Origin: an uncultured Bacteroidota bacterium
GTDB taxonomy: Bacteria > Bacteroidota > Bacteroidia > Bacteroidales > UBA12077
Direction of reading: 5' to 3'
Length of the DNA: 64,000 nt
Assembly: GCA_913055635.1 (NCBI GenBank)
Contig: CAJXLK010000013.1
Coordinates: 1 to 64,000, forward strand
The notes beneath the pieces were generated by a model. The model ran no database searches, was not told the origin of the DNA, and saw nothing but the letters and a program-made list of their open reading frames with translations. Position numbers and translations under genes: made by a program. Of the stretch, positions 43,868 through 54,120 are shown one piece after another (position 1 is the stretch's first letter; every line of letters starts with the position of its first letter).

Positions 43868-44602
43868 CTATACCAGTCCCGCCTCCATGGCGAAGCGGAT
43901 CAACTCGGCTGTACTGTGAAGTTCTATTTTTCGCAGGATGTTTTTTCGATGCGTCTCCACGGTGAAATAGCTGATGCCCATTTCCACGGCAATCCTTTTT
44001 GAGGTAAATCCTTTGAAAATGAGCTGTATTATTTCTTTTTCCCTGTTTGTCAACAAATAAGCTGCCAGTTTATGCTTTAGCCGCTTGTTTTCTTGGATCA
44101 GCTGCTCCTGTTTATAATCATCCTTCAGTTTTTCAGTTAAATTAAAAGCGGTTATAAATACTTCCCTGGGCTGCCCGTGTTCTCCATAAGTCAGTGTATA
44201 ACCTTTAAAATAGTATGATACCTCCCTGTTTTCAGCGTCTCTTATTTTAAAAATGCCATGATTGGATGGATCTCTTCTCACCGAATCATGTGTTTCATTT
44301 ATTGTTTCCTGTTGCAGGCTATAGAACTGTCTGATCTGTTCAACCATATGTGGCTCATCGAAGTGGCAGGTTGCTTCTAAAAAAGCAAATTCATCATTTC
44401 TCCACTTAATGCTTTTCCTTTCCAGATGAATGATAAAAAAAAGAGTAGGTATTTTCTGAAGCAGCGTCTTGTAAAAGACAATCCGATCGGCAAGGTTTTT
44501 ATTCTCCTTGCGGATGCGCTCCATGTCATCAATGAGCTCATCATAAATATGCATCATTTGGGTGATCTGATCCGAACCAGATTTATCGCTCCCTTTAAAC
44601 AT
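43868..44602 (-). CDS. LuxR-family transcriptional regulator with PAS-like sensor region
   Basis: 244 residues with an N-terminal coiled coil (about 15-45), a PAS-like region (about 46-165; FFIIHLERKSIKWRNDEF) and a C-terminal LuxR helix-turn-helix (about 184-240; LTNREKEIIQLIFKGFTSKR, IAVEMGISYFTVETHRKNIL). It is convergent with the curlin pair, separated by 160 nt. In enterics a LuxR-type regulator (CsgD) controls curli; the same arrangement here makes this a candidate regulator of the pair. Not a CsgD homologue by domain order, since the receiver is replaced by a PAS-like region. Confidence 0.8.
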   Translation of the reverse strand: MFKGSDKSGSDQITQMMHIYDELIDDMERIRKENKNLADRIVFYKTLLQKIPTLFFIIHLERKSIKWRNDEFAFLEATCHFDEPHMVEQIRQFYSLQQETINETHDSVRRDPSNHGIFKIRDAENREVSYYFKGYTLTYGEHGQPREVFITAFNLTEKLKDDYKQEQLIQENKRLKHKLAAYLLTNREKEIIQLIFKGFTSKRIAVEMGISYFTVETHRKNILRKIELHSTAELIRFAMEAGLV

Positions 44603-45256
44603 CTGTTTTTGAAAGATTTAAAACATTTAAACACCATTGCGGCACCAATTACCGCCTTTTTCCCTTATCCCATTCAATGGAGAGGAATTGGATCCATACT
44701 TCATTTAACCAATGAAGTGAATGAGGAGATAAAAACTTCATCATGTCCAACTGTTTATATTCAACTATATAATACAACCTGTTGCTAAAAGGTTATACAT
44801 AAAGTGCTGTCTTATAATGAATCCACCACATTCATAACATGCTGTTGACTTGCATATTGAACGCCTTCAAAAATTGATGGGAACCGGGAATGATAATAAA
44901 CCAATGGAAACTCAATTATAGTCAATATAATTACCTCACCTGACCTCTAAAACATTTGCCATTTCCGGTTATGGAAAATTCTTCGATAATTTGAATTCAC
45001 CATTAAAGGTATAAAAAATGAGGAAGCAATTCAACAGTAAAAACAAATTATAATTTAGGAACATAATATCCGGCCACAGGCACTTATAAATGTTAACAAG
45101 ACCATTCACGCGATCCCCATGAAACTTCTCAGTATTGATTTTATACTTTCAAAAACCATCTGGTTTAATAAATTAAAACATTGACAAACAATATTTTAAC
45201 TAAAAAATGAATCTGTATAAGAATTACGGCGAAAAGTAAATGACCCTATAAAAAAA
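44603..45256. other. AT-rich gene-free stretch
   Basis: 654 nt upstream of the LuxR gene and downstream of the S9 peptidase gene. I see no open frame, RNA fold or repeat that I can support apart from the terminator at its edge. Confidence 0.5.
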
Positions 45257-45315
45257 ACATCCCTTCATTTCCACTATCAGGCGCATCCGGTTTTCATAGC
45301 AGAAAAAAGGGATGT
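45257..45315 (-). terminator. Rho-independent terminator of the DPP-type peptidase gene
   Basis: ACATCCCTT (minus-strand reading, 45307-45315) pairs perfectly with AAGGGATGT (45257-45265), with a 41-nt loop, followed by T7. It lies 21 nt past the stop. Confidence 0.75.
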
Positions 45316-45336
45316 CAACAACATATGTAATATCAT

Positions 45337-47649
45337 TTATTGTACCTGGGAAAAATCATATTCTTTGGGTGGGGTAGCCCCCATCAGGTGCTTCACAAAG
45401 TAATCCCACCGGCGGCGGGTCATGTAATCGTTGTATCGATAGCCATGGCGGCTGTTGGGGAAGAGGATCAGGTCAAAATCCTTGTTGGCTTTGATCAGCT
45501 CCTGCACCACCAGCAGGGTGTTGTAAGGGGGCACGTTGTCGTCCATCATCCCGTGGGCGAGCAGGAGGTGGCCTTCCAGGTTTTCCGCCAGCAGTTGATT
45601 GGCCTGGCTGTGATAGCTGGTGCTGTCCTGACCGTAACGTTTGAGCAGCCCGTGCCATTTTTCGCCCCATGGGGCTTCATAGTTGCGGTTGTCGTGGTTA
45701 CCGGATTGCGAGACAGCGACCTTGAAGAAATCCGGATAACGCATGATGGCATCGGCTGATGCATAGCCGCCTCCAGAGTGCCCGTATATCCCGGCGCGGT
45801 CAATATCGATCCACGAATGCCGCCCGGCCAGCTGTTTCATCACGGTGATCTGGTCGGGCAGGGTATTGTCGCCCATGTTGCCGTAATAGGCATCATGAAA
45901 AGACTTGGAGCGGCCAGGGGTACCCATTCCGTTGATGGCCACCACTACAAAACCCAGCTCGGCCAGGGCCTGCCGGCTGCTTTGGGCCCTAAAACTAAAT
46001 CTGCGCACACTGCCACTTTGGGGACCGGGATAAATCTGGTTGATGATGGGGTATTGCTTGTTGGGATCGAAATCGGTGGGTTTGTACATAATGCCGTACA
46101 AATCGGTTTGGCCATCCCTGGCTTTGGCCTTGATCAGTTCGGGCTTCTGCCAGCCGGTTTTGAGAAGCCGGGATATATCCTCTTCCTCCAGCTCCATCAT
46201 TACATCACCTTCCATGTCTCTTAAAACCGTGACAGCAGGTTCTTCCACCGATGACCAGCTGTCCACAAAGTACTTGCCGTTGGGAGAAAAGCTGAGCTCA
46301 TGGTGGCCGCCTTCCGGGGTCAGACACTCCAGGCCGGTGCCATCCATGGAGATCTTATAAAGATACTCATGATAGGGATTTCCTGGCTCCCGGCAGGAAC
46401 CGACAAAATAAATCACTTCCCTGTCATGGTCTATTTCAACAATTCGTTTCATGTTCCAGTTGCCCTCGGTCACCTGGCGAATCATTTCTCCCGTCTTCAG
46501 GTTGTACATATACAGGTGGCCCCAGTTGTCACGGTTGGAAAACCACAGCACCCTGTCTTCATCAAAGAAAACCCGCCAGTTGGGCTCGGAAAAACCCGAT
46601 TCAAAAAAGGTATTGGTGTTCTCGGTCAGCACCTCACGCACCTCGCCGGTCTGTGCATCAGCAATGCGCAGGGTAACCTGCTGGTAGTCGCGGGAAGTCG
46701 ACACAAAAGCCAGCCTGGAGCCGTCTTCGCTCCATTGGGCATCCAGCAGTTTTCCGTCATAACCGGCCACATGGTCGGTGATGGTCGAACGCTGGGCATC
46801 AGGCCCCTTCTTCAGAGGAACTACCTTCAAAGGATCCAGGTGAATGATCACCCGATGGAGGCGGAAAATATTTTCATCTCCGGGTAAGGGATAATTCCAG
46901 GCCTCAAGCTCGGGATGACCAACATTCGTGGTGGTCAGATACATATCCTTAACCTGCCGGGCGTCCTGCCGGAAAGTGGCGATTTTCTTTGAGTCGGGCG
47001 ACCACAGCACCACCGGCTCATCGCTTTTGATCCAACCGGCATTGTTGGTGGCATAGCCAAAGTCTTTTTTCCCCTTTTCGGTGAGTTGCTCCTCATCCCC
47101 AGAGGGGGTCTTTCTAACCCATAAATTGTGATCGCGTATAAAAAGCTCCTTCTTCCCATCGGGAGAAATGCTGGCCGCCTCAAACAAACCGGGGCGCCCC
47201 TGCTTATCCTTATGCTGCTTAAGCTCTCCGGTCTCCAGATGGTAACTGTAGTGCATGAAAAAGATCCGTTTTCCGTCGTCTGAAAAACGAATGCGCTGAA
47301 AGGGAAGGTGATCCGGGTCAACCGCTTTTCCTTCCTTCTTCGATAAAGCCTTCGCAAGTTTTGAATGATCGAACAAAGGCTCCCGGGTTTTATCTTCCGG
47401 ATGAACCTCAATAAAACGATGTCCCCGGGATGTATTCGTGTTGTACCAAAACCGGTTGTCATCGGTCCAGCCGCTGCTGTTGATGCGATTCAAAATCAAA
47501 TCATTCAGGCTGTCGGACATCATACCCTGTGCCCGGGCATAATCCTGAGGGGTTAATTGTCTGTTGCTGTCCTGATTAGGCTGCCCCATAGAAGCAACCA
47601 TGAAAGGAAAGCATAAAAACATGGCCAGTAGTGTCAGATTTCTTTTCAT
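45337..47649 (-). CDS. S9 family dipeptidyl peptidase (DPP IV type)
   Basis: Exported serine peptidase (770 residues from ATG 47649; an upstream TTG is unnecessary) with a signal peptide (NLTLLAMFLCFPFMVASMGQ). The N-terminal beta-propeller (about 40-500) resembles DPPIV_N and the C-terminal alpha/beta-hydrolase shows the catalytic Ser in GIYGHSGGGYASA, the Asp in HGMMDDNVPP and the His735 in NSRHGYRY. It releases N-terminal dipeptides, typically X-Pro, from periplasmic peptides. A second S9 peptidase lies 1.5 kb away on the other strand. Confidence 0.9.
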   Translation of the reverse strand: MKRNLTLLAMFLCFPFMVASMGQPNQDSNRQLTPQDYARAQGMMSDSLNDLILNRINSSGWTDDNRFWYNTNTSRGHRFIEVHPEDKTREPLFDHSKLAKALSKKEGKAVDPDHLPFQRIRFSDDGKRIFFMHYSYHLETGELKQHKDKQGRPGLFEAASISPDGKKELFIRDHNLWVRKTPSGDEEQLTEKGKKDFGYATNNAGWIKSDEPVVLWSPDSKKIATFRQDARQVKDMYLTTTNVGHPELEAWNYPLPGDENIFRLHRVIIHLDPLKVVPLKKGPDAQRSTITDHVAGYDGKLLDAQWSEDGSRLAFVSTSRDYQQVTLRIADAQTGEVREVLTENTNTFFESGFSEPNWRVFFDEDRVLWFSNRDNWGHLYMYNLKTGEMIRQVTEGNWNMKRIVEIDHDREVIYFVGSCREPGNPYHEYLYKISMDGTGLECLTPEGGHHELSFSPNGKYFVDSWSSVEEPAVTVLRDMEGDVMMELEEEDISRLLKTGWQKPELIKAKARDGQTDLYGIMYKPTDFDPNKQYPIINQIYPGPQSGSVRRFSFRAQSSRQALAELGFVVVAINGMGTPGRSKSFHDAYYGNMGDNTLPDQITVMKQLAGRHSWIDIDRAGIYGHSGGGYASADAIMRYPDFFKVAVSQSGNHDNRNYEAPWGEKWHGLLKRYGQDSTSYHSQANQLLAENLEGHLLLAHGMMDDNVPPYNTLLVVQELIKANKDFDLILFPNSRHGYRYNDYMTRRRWDYFVKHLMGATPPKEYDFSQVQ

Positions 47650-48044
47650 AAATGATGGTTTATAGATTAGCAATATTCATAATTCATACGATTATCTTTT
47701 ATTTAACATTTTGGCCGTATGGAACCTGCATGAATAATCATGTCCTTGTTGTGTAGGTTACTGGATGCAGGTTTCATGGGAAAAGGGATTTATCATTAAT
47801 GGTTTGTGTTGGCTATAATGATGATTCGTATTGGCTATGATTCTTAGATCGATAAGCTTGGGTGGGGTAGGCCTCATTCATGGGTTCTAATTTTGTTATA
47901 AAGATAATAAACTGATTTGACCTTTTTGCGGGTGAAGTTTGTCAATGATCCGGATTTTTTCATCTAAAAACCTATAACTTCTTTCGTGAATTCCCATATA
48001 TGTGAGAAAAACAGCTCACATCGCTTAAAAATCATTTGTTTTCT
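47650..48044. other. Intergenic region between divergent peptidase and receiver genes
   Basis: 395 nt with two copies of TTGGCTAT about 25 nt apart (near 47810 and 47832) and no coding frame. Both flanking genes point outward, so promoters for both must be here, but none matches TAnnTTTG convincingly. Confidence 0.4.
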
Positions 48045-48701
48045 ATGGGTCAGCATCTACTCTATGATCAACAGGGTTTTATGGTAACTCCCTACATGAA
48101 GGGACCATCGCAGGAGGAAATGCATCTAGCCGAGCGAACCGGTTCAGGGTTGAAAACCGCTCCGACGGTTGATTTGCCGGGCCAGCGCCAGGGCGGGGAT
48201 TCGAAAAAGGGCCACAAAGGAAGACCGGATCAGCCCGGAACTTCCCCCCGACATCAGCATGATCAGGGTGTGACCTCCGATCAGGAGCCCGAGGAAAAGC
48301 CAGAAGACGCTGATATTCAGCAAGATAAAAAAATCCTGATTGTCGAGGATGACCGGGTTAGTCTGTTGTATATCCGCGAATTGATTGAATTACTGGATAT
48401 TCCTGATGTACGCTTTCAGGTGGACTATGTCTTTACCGGTGAAAAAGCCGTTGAGTTCACCCGCAAATATTCTTTCGATGTGGTTTTGATGGACCTTAAA
48501 CTTCCTGGTATAGATGGATTGGAAGCCACCCGTGAGATAAAAAAATACAACCCGTTTTTACCCGTGATTGCTCAAACGGCCTTTGCCCTGTCAGGTGATG
48601 AAAAAAAGGCCTATGATGCAGGTTGCGACGATTATTTGGCCAAGCCCATCTCGGAGAAAGAATTGGTCGAAAAGTTCCGTAAATTCTTGGATCTTTCCTG
48701 A
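48045..48701 (+). CDS. Stand-alone response-regulator receiver domain with disordered N-terminal extension
   Basis: 218 residues from ATG 48045. The C-terminal 120 residues are a receiver domain: KKILIVEDDRVSLLY (acidic pocket), phospho-acceptor Asp in VVLMDLKLPGIDG and Lys in YLAKPISEKE. It resembles receivers at the end of hybrid kinases. The N-terminal 95 residues are rich in Gly, Gln, Lys and Pro with no recognised fold; they might be a remnant of an upstream kinase domain or a real linker. No output domain is present, so it probably acts through a partner. Confidence 0.75.
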   Translation: MGQHLLYDQQGFMVTPYMKGPSQEEMHLAERTGSGLKTAPTVDLPGQRQGGDSKKGHKGRPDQPGTSPRHQHDQGVTSDQEPEEKPEDADIQQDKKILIVEDDRVSLLYIRELIELLDIPDVRFQVDYVFTGEKAVEFTRKYSFDVVLMDLKLPGIDGLEATREIKKYNPFLPVIAQTAFALSGDEKKAYDAGCDDYLAKPISEKELVEKFRKFLDLS

Positions 48702-48763
48702 CCCGCTTCCCGAACAATCTTTTTGTCATCATTCCGAAATTTATGGTGGGTACGAGTTTTATT

Positions 48764-49000
48764 GATCGTTTTCCCCGCCTCCGTTGTGGTTAACACTGTG
48801 TTGGTTTATGCCCGCTACCGTGGTGATTGGTATCTGGTCCATCGGTTCTGCCCGCTTCCATGATGTTTCATCTTTTATTGATCAATTCTGCAGGCTTATA
48901 TTGTGTCTAATACTTTCTTCATAGGTTTTAGCCCTCTTCCACGGGGGGGGATCTTTTTTGTTGGTTCCATCCACCCTTCTCCATTGAGATAAGCAGTTTA
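48764..49000. repeat. Degenerate tandem repeat of about 40 bp
   Basis: Six diverged units begin near 48764, 48803, 48840, 48880, 48920 and 48960, spaced 37-40 nt, sharing a core like CATCGGTTCTGCCCGCTTCC. A seventh partial unit lies near 49014. Unit identity is low but the phase is regular. It fills the space between the receiver gene and the next peptidase gene; no coding role found. Confidence 0.6.
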
Positions 49001-49138
49001 GTTGATCGCTTCTGCCTATCTTCTGGCATGTATCCCCGTCCGGCCAGGGGCATTTGTGGTTTTAAAACCTTGGATTTTCCAAAAAAATGTTATTTTTATT
49101 GTGACATTGAGCCATTATCATCCCAAATGCAAACCGTC

Positions 49139-51283
49139 ATGAAGCGAGCAATTTTATCCATTATTTTTTATGTATTGGCCGGGAGCCTTCTTTGGCTGTC
49201 AACCGGCTGCAAGCAACAACAGACTATGAATGATCAACTTCAGCCCCCTGATGCGGAAAAGAAACCCGAAGAGCTTGTGATTCACGGGGACACGCGTATT
49301 GACAACTACTATTGGTTGAATCAACGGGATAATCAGCAGGTAATTGATTACCTGGAAGCAGAAAATGCTTATACCCGTGAGGTTTTAAAGCCCACCGAAA
49401 GCCTCCAGGATTCCCTGTTCCATGAAATGAAAGGCCGGATGAAAGAAGATGATGCCTCGGTGCCTTATTATAAAAACGGTTTTTATTATTATACCCGCTA
49501 TGAAGAGGGGAAGCAATATCCCGTTTATTGTCGCAAGAAAGGATCTCTGGAGGCCGAGGAGCAGGTGATGCTGAATGTCAATCAGATGGCCCGGGGCCAT
49601 GGATTCTATCACCTCACCGGGGTGGCGGTCAGCCCCAACAATAAGCTGGTGGCTTATGGGGTGGATACCGTAGGCCGGCGCAAATATACCCTTCACATCA
49701 AAGACCTCTCTTCGGGGAAGATTTATGAACAGACCCCGGAAATGACCACCGGCCATGCCGTTTGGGCCAGTGACAGTGAGACCCTCTTTTATACCCGCAA
49801 GCAGGAAGGCACCCTTCGGGCCCACAAAATATTCAGCCACCGCCTGGGCACCGACCCGGACCAGGACCGGGAGATTTTTCATGAGTCGGATGAAACATTC
49901 AACACCCACGTATTTAAGAGCAAGTCGGATCAGTACATTATGATTGCCTCGACCAGCACCATGTCGGATGAGTACCGCTATCTCTCTGCCGATGAGCCCC
50001 GGGGTGATTTCCAGGTGATTCAGCCCCGAGAAAGGGGATTGGAATATTCGGTTTCTCACTACAACGGGCATTTTTACATCCGTACCAATTGGAAAGCCCA
50101 AAATTTTCGCCTGATGAAAACCCCGGTCGGAAAAACCAGAAAAGACCACTGGCAGGAAGTGATTCCCCATCGCCAAGATGTATTGCTCGACCAGGCGGAA
50201 ACCTTTAAGGATTACCTGGTGGTCAGTGAACGGAAAAGGGGGTTGACCCGCTTTCGTGTGCTTCCCTGGGAAGATAAAAACCGGGGCTACACCATAGAGA
50301 TGGACGAGGAAGCCTATGCTGCTTATTTGAGCGATAATCCCGAGTTTGACACCCATAGCCTGCGTTATGTGTACAGCTCGATGACCACCCCACCTACCAC
50401 CTGGGATTACAACATGCAGACCCGGGAACGGGAAATGAAAAAACAGGAAGAAGTGCTGGGGGATTTTAACCCTGATGACTATGAATCAAAGCGGGTTTGG
50501 GCAACAGCCGATGATGGCAGGCAAGTGCCGATCTCCTTGGTTTATCGCAAGGGCATGAAGCAGGATGGAAAAAATCCGACCCTTCTTTATGGTTATGGCT
50601 CTTATGGCCATACGATGGAGGCTGGATTCAGCTCCACGCGGCTAAGCCTTTTGGACCGGGGTTTTATTTTTGCCATTGCCCATGTCCGGGGCAGTCAGTA
50701 CCTGGGTCGAAAATGGTATGAACAAGGCAAGTTGCTGAATAAGAAAAATACCTTTACCGATTTCAACGATTGTGCCCAATATTTAATTGAGAGGGACTAC
50801 ACCGCACCCAGGCATTTATATGCCATGGGAGGCAGTGCCGGCGGGTTGCTGATGGGAGCCATCGTTAATATGCAGCCTGAGCTTTACCATGGGGTGGTCG
50901 CTGCAGTACCCTTTGTGGATATTGTAACGACCATGCTTGATGAGAGCATTCCACTGACCACCGGCGAATTTGATGAATGGGGTAATCCCAAAAAGAAGCA
51001 GTATTATGAGTATATGCTTTCTTATTCGCCTTATGACAATGTACAAAAGCAGGAGTATCCCAATATGCTGGTGACAACCGGATTGCATGACTCCCAGGTT
51101 CAGTATTGGGAGCCCGCCAAATGGGTGGCCCGGTTGCGCGACCATAAGACAGGAGATCATCTGCTGCTGTTGCATACCAACATGAAAGCCGGTCATGGTG
51201 GTGCATCAGGCCGATACGAGGCATTGCGCGAGACCGCCCGCGAATATGCCTTCCTTTTGCATCTGGAAGGCATAGAATCATAA
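49139..51283 (+). CDS. S9A oligopeptidase B-type peptidase (lipoprotein)
   Basis: 714 residues from ATG 49139, starting with a lipoprotein signal (AGSLLWLSTGC). The N-terminal propeller domain (about 60-420) is followed by the hydrolase with Ser in GGSAGGLLMGA, Asp in GLHDSQV and His in MKAGHGGASG, as in protease II/oligopeptidase B, which cleaves after basic residues in short peptides. An upstream frame from 49028 is dismissed because it lacks the signal peptide at its start. A lipid anchor is unusual for this family, which is cytoplasmic in E. coli. Confidence 0.88.
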   Translation: MKRAILSIIFYVLAGSLLWLSTGCKQQQTMNDQLQPPDAEKKPEELVIHGDTRIDNYYWLNQRDNQQVIDYLEAENAYTREVLKPTESLQDSLFHEMKGRMKEDDASVPYYKNGFYYYTRYEEGKQYPVYCRKKGSLEAEEQVMLNVNQMARGHGFYHLTGVAVSPNNKLVAYGVDTVGRRKYTLHIKDLSSGKIYEQTPEMTTGHAVWASDSETLFYTRKQEGTLRAHKIFSHRLGTDPDQDREIFHESDETFNTHVFKSKSDQYIMIASTSTMSDEYRYLSADEPRGDFQVIQPRERGLEYSVSHYNGHFYIRTNWKAQNFRLMKTPVGKTRKDHWQEVIPHRQDVLLDQAETFKDYLVVSERKRGLTRFRVLPWEDKNRGYTIEMDEEAYAAYLSDNPEFDTHSLRYVYSSMTTPPTTWDYNMQTREREMKKQEEVLGDFNPDDYESKRVWATADDGRQVPISLVYRKGMKQDGKNPTLLYGYGSYGHTMEAGFSSTRLSLLDRGFIFAIAHVRGSQYLGRKWYEQGKLLNKKNTFTDFNDCAQYLIERDYTAPRHLYAMGGSAGGLLMGAIVNMQPELYHGVVAAVPFVDIVTTMLDESIPLTTGEFDEWGNPKKKQYYEYMLSYSPYDNVQKQEYPNMLVTTGLHDSQVQYWEPAKWVARLRDHKTGDHLLLLHTNMKAGHGGASGRYEALRETAREYAFLLHLEGIES

Positions 51284-51360
51284 GATGAATATGGCTTTTT
51301 CCTGCAACACCTTTTAGATTGTTTGATAGAGTTTTCTTTACCTGGCTGTTTGGTTTTTTT

Positions 51361-54012
51361 TCAAAGCCCCAGGCGATAGGTCAGCTTAATGAGAAAAACG
51401 TTTTCCGGGTAAAGGTTGAATAGCTGGTGCATCTCGTTTTGCCAGTTGAATTGGCTGTTGGGTTGAAAGCCGTTGCGGTTTTGTGACCACACCAGGTAAA
51501 GGGTGGATCCCGGAAGATATTGCCATCGCGCTACCAGATTGGATTTGAATTGCCGGAGGTTGAAATCCGGGTTGGCAAATGTATAATCGGTGGCTCCATC
51601 CCGGTTTTCATCGACATGGTAGGCTTTGTCGCGATGATTTAGCTGTTGACCTGTAAAGGTGTGGAAACGTTTGTGATAGGCCGATGCAACGGGATCAGTA
51701 ACCTTTTTAAACGTATGATAATCGCCTGAAGCGATGAACGGTTGCCCCCAGTATTGCAGAGAAAGTTCGGGTGTAATGCTAAAATTAAGACGGAAAGAAA
51801 GGCTTAGGGTTTTGCGGTCAATGGAAGCCATGATGTAGTGGTTTTCGCTGTGATGAGTTGTGGTGGTGACATACTGCAGTTCGTCTTTTCGTATTGACAA
51901 GGAAGGACTTAGGCTCATCTGGAGGGTGTTATGGGGCCGGAAGGAAACTTCTCCCCAAAAGGTATTGCGGTGGCTATGGTGATACCTGCTCCAGCTCTGG
52001 TTGTTGCCGAGGGTAAAAGCAAGTTTTTTTCTGGGGTCGGTTTCCAGTTCGGCCCAATAACGGAGCCGGGCCGGTTCCTTGAGCATCGGGCCGCCGCGCA
52101 ATGCTGATTTAGAGTAGGAAGAGCTTTGGCCATTGAGGCCCATGCCCCATTCCCAGTAATTTTTAAATTGGGTATTGATGTTGACGTTCCCGCCAGTAAA
52201 GAGGTGTTGGCCATGGTAATTCCAGATGCGCCATTGATTCAGGTTAAACCGCAAGCCTTGAAAAATGGAAAAAGGTTCATAGATGCGATACTGAGCCCAT
52301 CCGAGCTGAGAGATTTGATCGGCTTCTCGTTGATATCCCATGTCGTTGAGTTCCAAACCCGGTGATTTCCAATTCAAGAATAGGCCGTAGCGAAAATGGC
52401 CCTTGCCCATTTTGGTAAACATCAGGCTTCCGCCATGGCCGGAGAGGGTATTGCGGGAGGAGTCGACCTGAAGATAGGAGGCATCGGGGCGTTGATAATA
52501 GCGGGCTGATGAACTTTGGGTTCGGGTGATGGCGGTTTCACTGCCTCTGACATGACTAAATATGCCCCGAAATGAGAGGTTATAGGAACGCTCGTTCCAG
52601 CGGTGTTTGAAATTGATTCCCCCGGTGTAAGCCTGATCGTGGAGAAACTGAAGGTGATCCGCATTGATTTGCCGGTGGGTTGCTGTCATAATCCCGCCCA
52701 ACAGGGTTTGTCCCTGGTTAAAACTTTTCTGAGCCCTTCCCAGAAAGTAATTGGTTAAAGGCTCCACGGTTTGATGGTGGGTTTGATGGTTCGCGGCGAT
52801 GGAGGCCTGTTCGCGGGCAGTCATGCTTTCGAGGACCCCTACCGACCAACCATTGCGGGTTTTTCCGGTTAATTTAAGGGCACCCAGAATGGAGGTATTG
52901 TCGGGCGTACGGGCATATTCTTTTGGCCCGGTCGAGGGGGTATAATGTGGAGCCCCACCAATCCGCCGGGAATAAAACAGGTTATCGTTCATGAAATTGC
53001 CCATTTGCATGAGCCGAAAATCCATGATGCTTTGTCCTTCTATGAAAAAAGGGCGTTTTTCCTCAAAATAGGTTTCATAGGCGGTGAGGTTCACCTTGGA
53101 GGGATCGGCTTCCACCTGGCCAAAATCTGGATTGATGGCCATGTCCAGTGTGATGTTGTTGGTCAGGCCAACCTTGGCATTCAAACCTGCATCCAGATGC
53201 TTTCGGCGGCCCGAAGCGGCAAATGGATTGGCCGGCTGCTGGCGGAAGGTCTCCAGGTTGGCGACCGTATAAGGGGTGATGGCCCTTTCCTTTTGGGGTT
53301 CGATTTGCTGGCTCAGGTTCATATCCCCAAATTGACTGACCCAGCCACTGGCATCCCGGGGGATTAATTTCCATAGAAGCTTCTCGTCCTCTCTATAAAT
53401 GGTTCTTTTGATCTGAAGCCCCCATTTTTGACTGCCTTTTTTACTAAATCGCAGCTGCGCAAAGGGGATTTTCATCTCGGCCTTCCATCCCAGCGAATCG
53501 GTGCTGGTTTCAACATGCCATACCGGATCCCAGTTGTAGTTGGTGCTCATCCCGTCATCGGTAATGATCCAGTCAATCTTGACCCCGGCGGCCGTAACAA
53601 AAAAACAAAAGGCTGTGCGGTTGTCATGGTAACTGTCGATTTGAACCCCCATGCGATCGCCTTCCATATTATCGCGCCGGGAAAGCCGCTCTACGATGCT
53701 GTCGGGATGGCTGTCGTAACCCCTTAAAGCAATATAGAGGTAATCGTTGTCATTGACCATCTTGAAGCGGGTCTTTTCCGATGGTTTTTGCCCTTCATAA
53801 GGCTCTATCTGGACAAAATGGTCATGCCATTCGATTTGTTGCCAGGCCGGATCGTTGAATTGGCCATCGATCTCGGGGGCCTTCCCTTTGATGGGATGGA
53901 CCTGGTAGTTTTTGGGGGCCTTATTGTTTTTGGGGTTTTCCGTTCCTGCCCATGCACCGGCAACTATTCCCATAATCAGGATCAGATTAAGACTTCCTTT
54001 GCGGTAACCCAT
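51361..54012 (-). CDS. DUF5916 outer-membrane protein with CBM9-like N-terminal domain
   Basis: 883 residues with a signal peptide (LILIMGIVAGAWAG), an N-terminal carbohydrate-binding family 9-like fold (about 45-215; PEIDGQFNDPAWQQIEWHD and DNDYLYIALRGYD) and a long barrel-rich DUF5916 region (about 250-883) ending in a beta-strand with Leu (TYRLGL). Proteins of this kind are frequent in Bacteroidetes, with sugar-binding suspected but unproven. A smaller CBM9-like lipoprotein is encoded 1.5 kb upstream. Confidence 0.82.
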   Translation of the reverse strand: MGYRKGSLNLILIMGIVAGAWAGTENPKNNKAPKNYQVHPIKGKAPEIDGQFNDPAWQQIEWHDHFVQIEPYEGQKPSEKTRFKMVNDNDYLYIALRGYDSHPDSIVERLSRRDNMEGDRMGVQIDSYHDNRTAFCFFVTAAGVKIDWIITDDGMSTNYNWDPVWHVETSTDSLGWKAEMKIPFAQLRFSKKGSQKWGLQIKRTIYREDEKLLWKLIPRDASGWVSQFGDMNLSQQIEPQKERAITPYTVANLETFRQQPANPFAASGRRKHLDAGLNAKVGLTNNITLDMAINPDFGQVEADPSKVNLTAYETYFEEKRPFFIEGQSIMDFRLMQMGNFMNDNLFYSRRIGGAPHYTPSTGPKEYARTPDNTSILGALKLTGKTRNGWSVGVLESMTAREQASIAANHQTHHQTVEPLTNYFLGRAQKSFNQGQTLLGGIMTATHRQINADHLQFLHDQAYTGGINFKHRWNERSYNLSFRGIFSHVRGSETAITRTQSSSARYYQRPDASYLQVDSSRNTLSGHGGSLMFTKMGKGHFRYGLFLNWKSPGLELNDMGYQREADQISQLGWAQYRIYEPFSIFQGLRFNLNQWRIWNYHGQHLFTGGNVNINTQFKNYWEWGMGLNGQSSSYSKSALRGGPMLKEPARLRYWAELETDPRKKLAFTLGNNQSWSRYHHSHRNTFWGEVSFRPHNTLQMSLSPSLSIRKDELQYVTTTTHHSENHYIMASIDRKTLSLSFRLNFSITPELSLQYWGQPFIASGDYHTFKKVTDPVASAYHKRFHTFTGQQLNHRDKAYHVDENRDGATDYTFANPDFNLRQFKSNLVARWQYLPGSTLYLVWSQNRNGFQPNSQFNWQNEMHQLFNLYPENVFLIKLTYRLGL

Positions 54013-54120
54013 ATTTCAGATTTTAGGCTTCAACAGTCTATTCCATGGAAAAAGCTAATAATTAGCTCATTGATTTGAATCTTCATGGAAAAGGACGATG
54101 TTACCTTAGCGGTGCTGCAT

